Assembly: GCA_013360745.1 (NCBI GenBank)
Contig: JABWBA010000005.1
Span: forward strand, 20,102 to 84,101
DNA: 64,000 nt
Source of the DNA: Chthonomonadales bacterium
GTDB lineage: Bacteria; Armatimonadota; Chthonomonadetes; Chthonomonadales; CAJBBX01
Direction: 5' to 3'
Positions 18,086 through 26,762 of this stretch are shown here, piece after piece (positions within the stretch are counted from its first letter, which is position 1; each line of letters opens with the position of its first letter). The notes under the pieces were generated by a model. That model worked only from the letters and a program-made list of their open reading frames with translations. It did not search any database and had not been told where the DNA came from. Position numbers and translations under genes: made by a program.

Positions 18086-19621
18086 TCAGGCGGACCCGTT
18101 GGGTTCCAGGTCCATCTCCTTCCTCAGGAGTCGTTTCAGGACTTTGCCGGTGCTGCTCCGGGGCAGGGTCTCCCGGAAGAGGACCCGTCGGGGCACCTTG
18201 TAGTTGGCCAGCGATTTGCGGCAAAACTCGCGTATCTCCCGGACATCGGCGCTGGCTTCGGGCTTCAGCGCGATCACTGCGACGACTTCCTCGCCCCGGA
18301 GAGGGTCGACGGATCCGATGACGGCCGCGTCGAGCACGGCCGGGTGAGTGTATAGGACCTCCTCGATCTCCCGGGGATAGACGTTGAGGCCGCCGACGAT
18401 GAGCATGTCCTTCTTCCGGTCGACGATCGTGAAGTAGCCGTCCTCGTCGACGGTGCCCAGATCGCCGGTGTGGTACCACCCTCCCCGCATCGCCTCGGCG
18501 GTCGCCTCAGGCTGATGATGGTAGCCGAGCATGACGTTGTCGCCTCGGACGACGATCTCACCCACCGTATTCGGCGGCAGCTCCTGATCGTGATCATCGA
18601 CGATACGCATCTCAACGCCGGGCAGCGGGAGGCCGATCGTGCCGGGTTTGCGGGGTCCTGCGGGGGGATTGACCGACGTGCAGGGACTGCACTCCGTCGG
18701 GCCGTCCCCTTCGATGATGATCGTGTCGAACTTCGCCTCGAAGGCTTCCATGAGCGCCACCGGCATGGGAGCGCCCCCCGACACGCAGAGTCGGACCTTC
18801 GCGAATGCCTCGGTACGATCGCCGAACTGCAGCATCGCCGCATACATCGCAGGGACCGCCGGCACGATCGTCACGCCGGCGGTCTCGATGATTTCCAGCG
18901 TGCGAGCCGGCTGGAACATCTCCACGCACGTAAAGCGGGATCCCGAGTAGAGGGCTGCATGCTGGCAGACCGTGCCGGCAAAGGCGTGAAAGAGCGGCAG
19001 TACGCACAGGAGGTTATCGTCAGGGCCGAACTCGAGGACGCTCCGGATCTGCCGGCAGTTGGCGAGGAGGTTGTTCTGTGAGAGGACCGCGCCCTTGGGT
19101 TTGCCGGTCGTGCCGGAGGTGTAGATGAATACCGCCGGGTCCTGGGGACTCGGTCGGGTCTCCGGCATCGGCGCCGCCGCGCCTTCGGCAAGGAACTCCT
19201 CGAACGTGGTCATTCCGGCAGGAACCTCGGACCGGCTGCCGACGCAGATGAGATGTCGAATGCCAAGCGCCTCGGCGGCCGGGGCGGCCGCTTCGAGAAG
19301 CTGCGGTATCGTCAGCACAAGCTCGACGCCCGCATCGCCCCAGATATGCTCGAGCTCCGCTTGCTTGAGGAGGGGATTCGCCGGAACCGGTATGACTCCG
19401 ATGGCGTTCGCGCCGTAGTAGGCGATGGTGAAGGGAGGAACGTTTGGCAGAAGAACGCCGATTTTGGCGCCGAACTGGAGGCCCCGACTGCCCAGCGCCC
19501 GCGCGAAGCGCTCGGTGAGGACGGAGAGATCGCCGTAGGTGAGCGCCATCTCACGATAGAGAATGGCCTGCCGATCCGGGTACTCCTCGGCGCCTTTCCG
19601 AATGATATCATACAGAACCAT
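18086..19621 (-). CDS. AMP-forming fatty-acyl-CoA synthetase
   Basis: About 511 aa. Start at ATG 19621 with SD AAGGAGAG; the ORF can be read 2 codons further to a TTG. ANL-superfamily motifs: FIYTSGTTGKPKGAVLS (P-loop), GDGPTECSPCT (motif II), YHTGDLGTVDEDGYFTIVDR (motif III) and the C-terminal Lys in PRSSTGKVLKR. It activates a carboxylate as acyl-AMP and loads CoA; overall similarity is to medium/long-chain FadD-type enzymes. It follows the cyclase stop by 2 nt in the same operon. Confidence 0.9.
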   Translation of the reverse strand: MVLYDIIRKGAEEYPDRQAILYREMALTYGDLSVLTERFARALGSRGLQFGAKIGVLLPNVPPFTIAYYGANAIGVIPVPANPLLKQAELEHIWGDAGVELVLTIPQLLEAAAPAAEALGIRHLICVGSRSEVPAGMTTFEEFLAEGAAAPMPETRPSPQDPAVFIYTSGTTGKPKGAVLSQNNLLANCRQIRSVLEFGPDDNLLCVLPLFHAFAGTVCQHAALYSGSRFTCVEMFQPARTLEIIETAGVTIVPAVPAMYAAMLQFGDRTEAFAKVRLCVSGGAPMPVALMEAFEAKFDTIIIEGDGPTECSPCTSVNPPAGPRKPGTIGLPLPGVEMRIVDDHDQELPPNTVGEIVVRGDNVMLGYHHQPEATAEAMRGGWYHTGDLGTVDEDGYFTIVDRKKDMLIVGGLNVYPREIEEVLYTHPAVLDAAVIGSVDPLRGEEVVAVIALKPEASADVREIREFCRKSLANYKVPRRVLFRETLPRSSTGKVLKRLLRKEMDLEPNGSA

Positions 19622-19623
19622 CG

Positions 19624-21330
19624 TCAACTCTCCTTCGCCGTCGCAAGGGCAATCGCCTTCGACAGGGTGGTAGATTCCGGGCGAACGCCGACACCCAGTG
19701 CGTTCCGAACTTCGTCCAGCTCTTTTTCGACCCGATCGACGATCGGGCTGCCAACCTCTCTGTATGCCTCCAGCGCACCCTGCAGAAGGATCGCGGCACG
19801 TTCGTAGCTGCGCCGAACGGCTGCGCTGCGACCGAGATCCCTCAGACTATCGGCGATACCGGCCACATCACCGATCCGATGGTATTGGCGGAGCGCTTCC
19901 AGCGTGCGCTGGTCTGCTTCATCGTGACCGGTCGTCGGCGGATGGGAATCTCCAATGGCAGGCAGCAAGGCCGCCAGCGCTGAACCGTCCAGGATTCGCT
20001 CCATGATGGGTCGGCGCGGAGCGCCTCCTGCTGACGGGGCCGCCTGTTCGCTGGTGGAGAGGATACCCTCGGGAGCGTTCTGATGGGTCCTCAGAAGATC
20101 AACGGTCTTTTCGATCGCTCCGGGCAAGCCATCCAGTTTCCTCAGGAGACTCGAGATGATGCGCGCTCTTGGATCCGTCAGCTGAAAGGTCCGGATTGCC
20201 TCCTGTGCTCGTTCGACGAACAATCGTCCGCTGTCGCTCTCGATAACCTCTGCCGCGCCTGCATCGGGCTCAGGGACACCGAGCCCTCCGAGCTCTAGAA
20301 CGGTGATCCCGTCCAGATCCAGCGCTTCAGCGGAGGTGGCGAGGCAGCGGAGCGAGGCGGCGCCGGACAGCAGGCGATGGATGAACGAGCCCGCCTCAGG
20401 AATGCGGCCGCAATCGTCGAGGATCAACAGGCACTCCCGGGCGCTGATCCAGTCTCTGAGTTCGGCTGTAGCCGATCTGCCCGGACGGATACGGAGCCCG
20501 AGGGTATGGGCGACGGCCTCGGCAGCCTCTTCGGCGGTGGCGCAATCCGTCAGGCGGATGAACCAGACTCCGTCCGGGAATCGATCCACCCGCTCTGCGG
20601 CAACCTGCAGCGAAAGACGGGTCTTGCCGACCCCCTGAGGTCCCGTGACCTGCAGGCATCGCACGTCGTTTCGGGACAGGAGATGGGCGATCTTCTCGAT
20701 CTCCGCCTGACGGCCGATGAAGCTTGTCCTCTGCATTGGCAGAGAGAGGGCATGGGCGTTGAGCGACTTCGGTCGTGGCGCTGGCCGACGTGCGAGGATC
20801 GACGGCGAGCAATCATAGAGCCGGATCGGTTCGTCGAGGTCTCGCAGCCGGTGAAAGCCGAGATCGGTCACGTTCGCAGCCTCGCGGACTGCCTCACCGG
20901 CCTGTTGGAGCGTCTCCTCGGAGATCAACGTTTGCCCGCCGTTGGCGGCAGCCATGATTCGGGCCGTCCGGTTGACGGGAGGCCCGAAGTAGTCCCCGCA
21001 CTGGGCGAACGGCTGTCCGGTATGCACGCCCATCCGGACGCGGATCCGGCCGATGTCGGGGGGCCACGGGTAGCGTTCCATGGCGGCCTGGGCTACCATG
21101 GCGCAGCGGATGGCGGCTGCGGGGTTTTCGAACGCGGCTTTGAAGGAGTCCCCTTCGGTCTTCATCAGATGCCCGCCGTTCCGCTGGATCGCTTCCGAGA
21201 GGATGGCGTTATGGGTCTGCAGGACCGGCAGGAAGGCATCGCCGTGGTTCTCCCAGAGATCGGTGGAACCGACGATATCGGTAAAGAGAAACGTCATCGT
21301 CGCTTGATGCGAACCGGCCGTCGCAGTCAC
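19624..21330 (-). CDS. Class III adenylate cyclase fused to a STAND/AAA-type ATPase
   Basis: 568 aa, GTG start. The N-terminal cyclase domain (about 12-170) has all canonical catalytic residues: metal Asp18 (FTDIVGS) and Asp61 (EGDSF), base-reading Lys57 and Asp113 (GDYFG), and transition-state Asn120 and Arg124 (VNRTAR). It should therefore be active, making cAMP. A P-loop domain follows: Walker A GPQGVGKT (230-237), Walker B CLLILDDC (around 300-307). The C-terminus holds short helical, TPR-like sequence but no LuxR helix-turn-helix. The architecture resembles mycobacterial cyclase-ATPase regulators. Start lies 3 nt after the nth stop. Confidence 0.85.
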   Translation of the reverse strand: MTATAGSHQATMTFLFTDIVGSTDLWENHGDAFLPVLQTHNAILSEAIQRNGGHLMKTEGDSFKAAFENPAAAIRCAMVAQAAMERYPWPPDIGRIRVRMGVHTGQPFAQCGDYFGPPVNRTARIMAAANGGQTLISEETLQQAGEAVREAANVTDLGFHRLRDLDEPIRLYDCSPSILARRPAPRPKSLNAHALSLPMQRTSFIGRQAEIEKIAHLLSRNDVRCLQVTGPQGVGKTRLSLQVAAERVDRFPDGVWFIRLTDCATAEEAAEAVAHTLGLRIRPGRSATAELRDWISARECLLILDDCGRIPEAGSFIHRLLSGAASLRCLATSAEALDLDGITVLELGGLGVPEPDAGAAEVIESDSGRLFVERAQEAIRTFQLTDPRARIISSLLRKLDGLPGAIEKTVDLLRTHQNAPEGILSTSEQAAPSAGGAPRRPIMERILDGSALAALLPAIGDSHPPTTGHDEADQRTLEALRQYHRIGDVAGIADSLRDLGRSAAVRRSYERAAILLQGALEAYREVGSPIVDRVEKELDEVRNALGVGVRPESTTLSKAIALATAKES

Positions 21331-21333
21331 GGG

Positions 21334-22008
21334 TTATCCGTTGGTGCGAGCCCGATCTGCGGCATAGGCGCACATCGACACGACGGGGCAGATGTCGCAT
21401 CGAGGCTGTCTTGCTTTGCAGATGGTCCGACCATGTCGTATAAGCGCCATATGAAAACGATATACTAGCTGAGACGGAACAAGCCGCCCGAGGGCTTCAT
21501 GCGCAGGGCCCTCTCCCATGGTGTCGGGAATCATGCCGAGGCGACGGCTGACCCGATGGACGTGGGTATCGACCGGCAGCGCCGCCCGACCCATGGCGAA
21601 GCAGAGGACGATGGCCGCGGTCTTGGGGCCGACCCCGGGCAGGCGCATCAGCTCTCGACGGGCTTCGTCGTCGGTCATCCCATACAGGTACTCGAGGTCC
21701 GGAGCGCCCCGCTGATCGACGAGATGCCGTACCACGCCAAGGATGAAGCGGGCTTTGGATCGGGCGAGGCCGCCCGGGCGGATCGCCTCCTCGACCGCGG
21801 CGGTCGGGGCATCCAGCAGGTCCGCCCAGTCGGGAAACGCCTCCCGCAGGTTGAGCCACGCACGGTGCGAGTTCGTATCGGAGGTGTGCTGCGACAGGAT
21901 ACAGGCGATCAGCATATCCAGGCACGGAGTCGGTTCCATTGGGTCCGGTACTCCATGAACCGCCTCCAGCCCGGCTATCAGCGCCTCAATCCGATCCTCG
22001 CTCCACAC
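21334..22008 (-). CDS. nth: Endonuclease III (DNA glycosylase/AP lyase)
   Basis: About 224 aa. I start it at GTG 22008 (VWSEDRIEALIAG), preceded by GGAGG at 4 nt; the open frame runs far upstream into a divergent gene and is not coding there. Helix-hairpin-helix LPGVGPKTAAIVL includes the catalytic Lys; catalytic Asp in LPVDTHVHRVSRRLG; 4Fe-4S cluster CKARQPRCDICPVVSMC (C-x6-C-x2-C-x5-C). Removes oxidised pyrimidines in base-excision repair. First gene of a four-gene minus-strand run. Confidence 0.93.
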   Translation of the reverse strand: MWSEDRIEALIAGLEAVHGVPDPMEPTPCLDMLIACILSQHTSDTNSHRAWLNLREAFPDWADLLDAPTAAVEEAIRPGGLARSKARFILGVVRHLVDQRGAPDLEYLYGMTDDEARRELMRLPGVGPKTAAIVLCFAMGRAALPVDTHVHRVSRRLGMIPDTMGEGPAHEALGRLVPSQLVYRFHMALIRHGRTICKARQPRCDICPVVSMCAYAADRARTNG

Positions 22009-22131
22009 GGCGCCTCCGTTCGCTGTCCATGGTCGGTTATCCTGCAGCAATGCGCCCAAATCCACAGGGAGGAGCGCGTTACGGAACGAACCTAACAACG
22101 AGACAGATCGCTCAGGAAAGGTTCTGAGAAC

Positions 22132-23184
22132 ATGGATCGACCAAGAATCGGATTTGTCGGCGTCGGAGGGATGGGCCAATGCGCGCATCTCCGGAACTAT
22201 GCGGCGCTGCCCTCCTGCGAGGTCGTCGCCCTCGCCGAGCTGAGGCCGGAGCTGGGTCGGAAGGTGGCGGCCCGCTACGGCATCCCGCAGGTGTTTCGCT
22301 CGGCGTCGGAGATGCTCGACGGGGTCGCTCTCGACGCCATCGTGGCGAGTCAGCCGTTCACTCGTCACGGCGTTCTGGTGCCGGAGCTGGCCCGGGCCGG
22401 GGTGCCGATCTTCACCGAGAAGCCTCTTGCCAGCTCGATCGAAGCGGGGCAGAGAATCCTGGAGGCGCTCGACCGTTCGGGCATATGGCACATGGTCGGC
22501 TACCACAAGCGGAGCGACCCGGCTGCCATGTACGCCCGGGCGGAGATCGAGCGTCTCCGATCGACGGGCGAACTCGGCGCCCTCCGTTATGTGCGCATCG
22601 TGATGCCGGCTGGCGACTGGGTCGCCGGGGGCTTTACCGATCTGCTCGGCTCGGATGATCCATGTCCGCCGCTGGAAACGGATCCTCCTGCCGCCGACAT
22701 GGACGAAGAGACCGCTGTCCAGTACAACGCCTTCGTCAACTACTACATCCATCAGGTGAACCTGATGCGGCATCTCCTTGGCGAACCGTATACGGTGGCC
22801 TATGCCGATCCATCCGGGGTGTTGCTGGCCGCGACGAGCGCCTCGGGCGTTTGCGGCACGATCGAAATGTCGCCATATACGACGACGATCGACTGGCACG
22901 AATCGGCGCTGGTCGCCTTCGAACGGGGCTATGTTCGCCTCGATCTGCCGGCGCCTCTCGCCTCGAATCGACCCGGCAGGGTCGAGGTATTCAAGGATCC
23001 CGGAGGCGGACAGACACCGGTTACGATCGTCCCCACGCTGCCCTGGGTGCATGCCATGCGACAGCAGGCCGAGAACTTCGTCCGGGCGGTCCGGGGGGAG
23101 ATCCCGCCCATGTGCGAGGCGCATGAGGCGATGGAGGACCTACAGGCAGCCCGTGCCTACATCAGATTGCTCATGGGCAGATGA
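22132..23184 (+). CDS. Gfo/Idh/MocA-family NAD(P)-dependent oxidoreductase
   Basis: 350 aa. N-terminal Rossmann fold (IGFVGVGGMGQCAHLRNY), the EKPLA motif near residue 103 with the conserved Lys, and the C-terminal alpha/beta domain with NYYIHQVNLMRHLL. This family oxidises or reduces sugars and sugar derivatives; the substrate cannot be told. It overlaps the next gene (ATGA), so the two are a coupled pair and probably act in one catabolic pathway. No signal peptide, hence cytoplasmic, unlike the copy at 40170. Confidence 0.88.
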   Translation: MDRPRIGFVGVGGMGQCAHLRNYAALPSCEVVALAELRPELGRKVAARYGIPQVFRSASEMLDGVALDAIVASQPFTRHGVLVPELARAGVPIFTEKPLASSIEAGQRILEALDRSGIWHMVGYHKRSDPAAMYARAEIERLRSTGELGALRYVRIVMPAGDWVAGGFTDLLGSDDPCPPLETDPPAADMDEETAVQYNAFVNYYIHQVNLMRHLLGEPYTVAYADPSGVLLAATSASGVCGTIEMSPYTTTIDWHESALVAFERGYVRLDLPAPLASNRPGRVEVFKDPGGGQTPVTIVPTLPWVHAMRQQAENFVRAVRGEIPPMCEAHEAMEDLQAARAYIRLLMGR

Positions 23185-24284
23185 TGAACGCAATGGAACC
23201 GGGCGAGCGGCTCATTCGATGCCTTCTCGGCCAATCGGTAGATCGCATTCCCTTCGGCATCGGCCTCGGCTGGGGGCCGTGGGGCGAAACGCTGGAGCGA
23301 TGGCGGGCGGAGACGATTCGGCCCGACCTCGATCCCGCCGCCGAGCTCGGCTTCGACCGGAGCTTCGCCGTGCCCGAGGTCCATCCCGGACTGTTCCCTC
23401 CCTTCACGCCGGAGATCCTTGATCAGGATGATCGGTTCGTTGTTCATCGGGATGCGATGGGCATCGTCCGCCGGGATCGGCGCGATGGCCATTCGATGCC
23501 GGAGTTCTTGCGGCATCCGGTTGGGACCGCAGACGATTGGGCGATTCTCAAAGAGGAACGACTGGCGATCGAGACGCCCGGGCGGATCCCGCAGAACTGG
23601 GAGGCGTTTCGCGCGCGGATCCGCAGTACGGGGGAGGCCGTGCAGGTCGGATGGTTTCCGTATGGTGTGTTCGGCACGGTGCGCGATCTCATGGGCGTTG
23701 AGGCGCTGATGGTGGCGCTCTACGACGAGCCCGACCTGATCTCGGAGATCATGGAACATCTGACAACCCTGTGGATCGCCCTGTGGGACCGCGTCGCCGA
23801 CGAAGCGCCCGTCGGACATCTTCATATCTGGGAGGACATGTCCGGTCGGGACGGACCTCTCATCTCCCCGATCATGATCCGGCGGTTCATGGGGCCGTGC
23901 TACGAGCGGCTCGCGGCATGGGCGGCGGCCAGAGGAGTCCGGATCGTCTCCGTCGACACGGACGGCGACTGTGCGCTGCTGGTCCCGATCTTCATGGACC
24001 TTGGCGTGAACATGATGTTTCCGTTTGAAGTGCAGGCGGGGAACGACATTGAGGGCTATCGCGCACGGTATCCGACGATGGGGATCATTGGCGGATTGGA
24101 TAAGAGGGCGCTGGCCCTGGGCCAGAAGGAGATCGATGTGGAGGTCGCTCGCGCAGAGCGTATGATCCGCCACGGACGCTACATCCCAGCCTTCGACCAT
24201 CTCATCCCGCCCGATGTGCCATGGGCCAACTTCGCCTATGCCGCCGAACGGATGGCTCAGGTCTGCGGAGTCCGGTCCGCCTGA
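23181..24284 (+). CDS. Uroporphyrinogen decarboxylase-like protein
   Basis: 367 aa. Weak overall UroD (TIM-barrel) character: opening ERLIRCLLGQSVDRIPFG, then GWFPYGVFGTVRDLMG, HLHIWEDMSGRDGPLISP and GIIGGLDKRALALG. The N-terminal Arg-rich motif of true HemE (RPVWFMRQAGR) is missing, so this is one of the many HemE-like paralogs, often methyltransferase-related and common in Armatimonadota and Planctomycetota near sugar genes, rather than heme biosynthesis. Coupled to the oxidoreductase upstream. Confidence 0.8.
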   Translation: MMNAMEPGERLIRCLLGQSVDRIPFGIGLGWGPWGETLERWRAETIRPDLDPAAELGFDRSFAVPEVHPGLFPPFTPEILDQDDRFVVHRDAMGIVRRDRRDGHSMPEFLRHPVGTADDWAILKEERLAIETPGRIPQNWEAFRARIRSTGEAVQVGWFPYGVFGTVRDLMGVEALMVALYDEPDLISEIMEHLTTLWIALWDRVADEAPVGHLHIWEDMSGRDGPLISPIMIRRFMGPCYERLAAWAAARGVRIVSVDTDGDCALLVPIFMDLGVNMMFPFEVQAGNDIEGYRARYPTMGIIGGLDKRALALGQKEIDVEVARAERMIRHGRYIPAFDHLIPPDVPWANFAYAAERMAQVCGVRSA

Positions 24285-24325
24285 GATCCTCTGACGGCCC
24301 TCTGCCATCCACCCGCATCATAGCT

Positions 24326-24343
24326 GGCGGTTCACGAACCGCC
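24326..24343. other. Inverted repeat after the UroD-like gene
   Basis: GGCGGTTC-AC-GAACCGCC, an 18-nt near-perfect palindrome, 42 nt after the stop. It has no T-tract. Could aid termination or transcript stability. The 24285-24513 interval otherwise holds the tRNA promoter region. Confidence 0.35.
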
Positions 24344-24450
24344 CGGCCACCGTCTGTGCGTCGGAATGGCCTGTGCCCGCCGGCAGGAAGTTCGCGCATC
24401 GCCGGCTTCGAACTCGTCATCACTCATGCGGAGCGCCAGCATCGATCGTG

Positions 24451-24470
24451 CCGTATCGGATAAGATACGG
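24451..24470. promoter_or_regulatory. Inverted repeat abutting the tRNA-Ser promoter
   Basis: CCGTATC-GGATAA-GATACGG, a perfect 7-bp repeat ending 2 nt before the -35 box of the tRNA gene. It could be a protein-binding site or the stem of a terminator for upstream transcription. Confidence 0.4.
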
Positions 24471-24472
24471 TC

Positions 24473-24501
24473 TTGCGCGCTCGGACAGGGTGTGCTATAG
24501 T
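24473..24501 (+). promoter_or_regulatory. Promoter of tRNA-Ser
   Basis: -35 TTGCGC (24473-24478), 17 bp, -10 TATAGT (24496-24501) preceded by TGC (extended -10). Start expected near 24508, a few bases before the tRNA. Confidence 0.65.
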
Positions 24502-24513
24502 ATCATCGAACGC

Positions 24514-24605
24514 GGAGAGATGGCTGAGTGGTCGAAAGCGGCCGCCTGCTAAGCGGTTGTAGGGGTGTTAAGCCCTTACCCCGGGTTCGAATCCCGGTCT
24601 CTCCG
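24514..24605 (+). tRNA. tRNA-Ser (anticodon GCU)
   Basis: 92 nt with a long variable arm, as expected for serine. Acceptor GGAGAGA/TCTCTCC, discriminator G, D-arm GGCTGAGTGG, anticodon loop CTGCTAA with GCT, T-arm CCGGGTTCGAATCCCGG. CCA is not encoded. Reads AGC/AGU codons. Confidence 0.96.
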
Positions 24606-24626
24606 CTGCATTATAAGCCGCTAGCA

Positions 24627-24676
24627 GGCGCGAGGTTGGGTCCCATCAGGATCCCAACCTCGCGCCCTTGCGTTTT
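24627..24676 (+). terminator. Strong rho-independent terminator after tRNA-Ser
   Basis: A 14-bp stem GGCGCGAGGTTGGG (24627-24640) with its complement at 24653-24666, then CTTGCGTTTT. It ends only 5 nt before the Shine-Dalgarno of the lytic transglycosylase gene. Confidence 0.9.
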
Positions 24677-24689
24677 ATGCAGGAGACGG

Positions 24690-25787
24690 ATGATACGGAT
24701 AGTCCGATACCCGGCGAGGCGGAGCCTCATCCATCTGGCAATATTGGGCGGGATGGCGCTGGCCGTCGCTCCGGTGCGCGGAATGCCGGTCGAGGACTAC
24801 CTCAAGTACCGTCGGCAGCTCGCGTACGATCCTCGCCTCACCTACGAAGCCGCCTCGGCGGATTGGGCTGCACACTACGGCAAGGCCTTCGAGATCCGCG
24901 GGGCGCTGAACGGTTTCATTGAGGGCTCCGAACGCCTGACATTTATGATCACGCTGGACGGCGGCACGGCCCTGGCGCTTGTGGCGCCGCCAGCCGAGAG
25001 AGCGCTGCTCGCGCGAGCAGGCGGGACCCGCATTCGGGCCTTGATCACCCCGGAAAAGGATGGGGCGCGCGGGTCAGCGCCGGTCCGTGTTCTTGCCGCA
25101 GCGGACGATTCCGAAGTCACCTATCGGGAGAAGATCGCCAGCGAACAAGAGGCTCGCAGGAAGGCCCGTATCACTGCGTCGCGACATACGACTGCGTCAA
25201 GAACGATCGCAGCCGGCCGCGGCGTGAGCCTGCGGCCGATGAACAGCCTGCTTCAGGGTGTTTCCGATATGGCCCGCAAGTACCTCTCTCCTGAGGCCCA
25301 GTCCATCTATCCCCACTACGCGGCGTTCATCATCCGCCATAACAAGCGCCTCAGCAGGGACGAAGTCGATGCCATTACCGTCGGCATCCTCTACTACTCC
25401 CAGCGCCATCGGGTCGATCCCCGTCTGGTCGTCGCTCTGATCATCGCCGAATCGGACTTCCGGCCCCGGACCACCTCGCATAAAGGGGCGATGGGGCTCG
25501 GACAGATCATGCCGGACGAGGCCCGATCCTTCAAGCTGACCGATCCCTATGATCCGATCCAGAACATCCGCGCTGCGGTCAACATGATCCGCATGAAGCT
25601 CGATATGTATCGGGAAGGCGACCAGCCCGCAGGGCAGTATACGGTACGCCAGATCAGCCTCGCGATGGCCGCCTACAACGCTGGGGCCGGCGCCGTCCGA
25701 AAGCATGGCGGCATCCCGCCGTACCGGGAGACCCAGCGGTACGTTCAGCGTGTGCTCAGCCTCTATAAGGCGCTCTGCGGCGCCTGA
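24690..25787 (+). CDS. Secreted lytic transglycosylase (SLT/MltC-like)
   Basis: About 365 aa. Start at ATG 24690 after AGGAG; the open frame upstream runs through the tRNA and is not coding. Signal peptide MIRIVRYPARRSLIHLAILGG... ending near PVRG. The N-terminal half is a separate domain without a recognised family; the C-terminal SLT domain has the catalytic Glu in LIIAESDFRP, then GAMGLGQIMP, NIRAAVNMI and AMAAYNAGAGAV. Cleaves peptidoglycan to 1,6-anhydromuramyl products in the envelope. It lies just behind the tRNA terminator, so it is probably expressed from partial read-through or an unseen promoter. Confidence 0.9.
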   Translation: MIRIVRYPARRSLIHLAILGGMALAVAPVRGMPVEDYLKYRRQLAYDPRLTYEAASADWAAHYGKAFEIRGALNGFIEGSERLTFMITLDGGTALALVAPPAERALLARAGGTRIRALITPEKDGARGSAPVRVLAAADDSEVTYREKIASEQEARRKARITASRHTTASRTIAAGRGVSLRPMNSLLQGVSDMARKYLSPEAQSIYPHYAAFIIRHNKRLSRDEVDAITVGILYYSQRHRVDPRLVVALIIAESDFRPRTTSHKGAMGLGQIMPDEARSFKLTDPYDPIQNIRAAVNMIRMKLDMYREGDQPAGQYTVRQISLAMAAYNAGAGAVRKHGGIPPYRETQRYVQRVLSLYKALCGA

Positions 25788-25805
25788 GACGGTACGCGTT
25801 TCGCC

Positions 25806-26603
25806 CTATCGCGCCCCGCACGCCTGCAAGCACGCCTGCATATGGCCCCGCGACTCGGCGGCGATGGTGATGCACTGCTCCAGTGGCAGGTCCTTGGCGC
25901 CGATGACCTCGAGATCGACCGGGCCGGCGTAGCCAGCCTCATGCAGAACCCGAATATAGCCGACCAGGTCGATATCGCCTCTGCCATTGGCCTGCAGCGG
26001 GGGCGGACCGGGGTTCTGCTGTCGGCCGCGGCAGTCCCGAATGTGCACGTGCTTGACACGGCTCACGACGGCTGCGATGGCCTCGACCGGGTTCTCGCCG
26101 CCGCGATGGATGTGGGACGGGTCCATGTCGATCCCGAACGCCGGAGAGGTGATCGCCTCCATCGCCGCCAGAGTGGTCGGCGTATTCCAGATGGCGGCGC
26201 CGACGTGCGCTTTGACGCATAACGTCACGCCATACCGCTCCGCCATCTCGGAGAGCTGGCCGAGCGAATCGATCCGTTCGGCCAGCGATGCAGCGTCGCC
26301 GGATGTGCCTCCCGGACCGCAGTTGATGATTGGGATGCCGATCTCGACGGCCGCCTGAAACGCCGTCTCCATGACGAGCGGATCCTGGGACGGCTGCTCC
26401 ATGGCGAGGAGCTCGAGGCCGTACTCCCGGGAGAGCCGTTTGATCTCCTCAGCCGTCTCCTGCCACCGGTTCAGTACGAGGTGTTCGCTCATGCCGTCGA
26501 TGGCGGAGAGCTCAATCCCGTCGTATCCGGCCATCGCGGTGTACTTGAAGGCGGTCTCCATGTCGAAGCCGCCGAAGAGAACAGAGTTTGCGCCTAATCT
26601 CAC
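25806..26603 (-). CDS. Sugar phosphate isomerase/epimerase-like TIM-barrel protein
   Basis: 265 aa of the AP-endonuclease-2-like xylose-isomerase superfamily. Metal-site elements typical of the fold: LLAMEQPS, CVKAHVG, GIDMDPSHIHRGG, KHVHIRDCRG and VDLEVIGAKDL. Likely interconverts keto/aldo or epimeric sugars or inosose-like compounds; substrate unknown. Single gene on the minus strand, divergent from the CoA-ligase gene. Confidence 0.8.
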   Translation of the reverse strand: MRLGANSVLFGGFDMETAFKYTAMAGYDGIELSAIDGMSEHLVLNRWQETAEEIKRLSREYGLELLAMEQPSQDPLVMETAFQAAVEIGIPIINCGPGGTSGDAASLAERIDSLGQLSEMAERYGVTLCVKAHVGAAIWNTPTTLAAMEAITSPAFGIDMDPSHIHRGGENPVEAIAAVVSRVKHVHIRDCRGRQQNPGPPPLQANGRGDIDLVGYIRVLHEAGYAGPVDLEVIGAKDLPLEQCITIAAESRGHMQACLQACGAR

Positions 26604-26762
26604 GATCGCCCCCTGCCAGACAGTATTCCTGACTCCAGTCTACCCGCCGGAGGAGCCGCGCGCTGTCGATGGAACGGAGGGCGCTCAGGCCAGGCGAAGG
26701 TACAATAGAATGGTCCACGGCGGCGATGTCGCGGGCCGAAAGCACGCCCGCGAGGTACCGCG

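Noticed and set aside
22009..23124. Long upstream extension of the nth frame (to 596 codons)
   Set aside because: It is antisense to a clear Gfo/Idh/MocA gene; a GTG with Shine-Dalgarno at 22008 gives the normal Nth length.
24528..24689. N-terminal extension of the lytic transglycosylase frame
   Set aside because: It runs through tRNA-Ser and its terminator.
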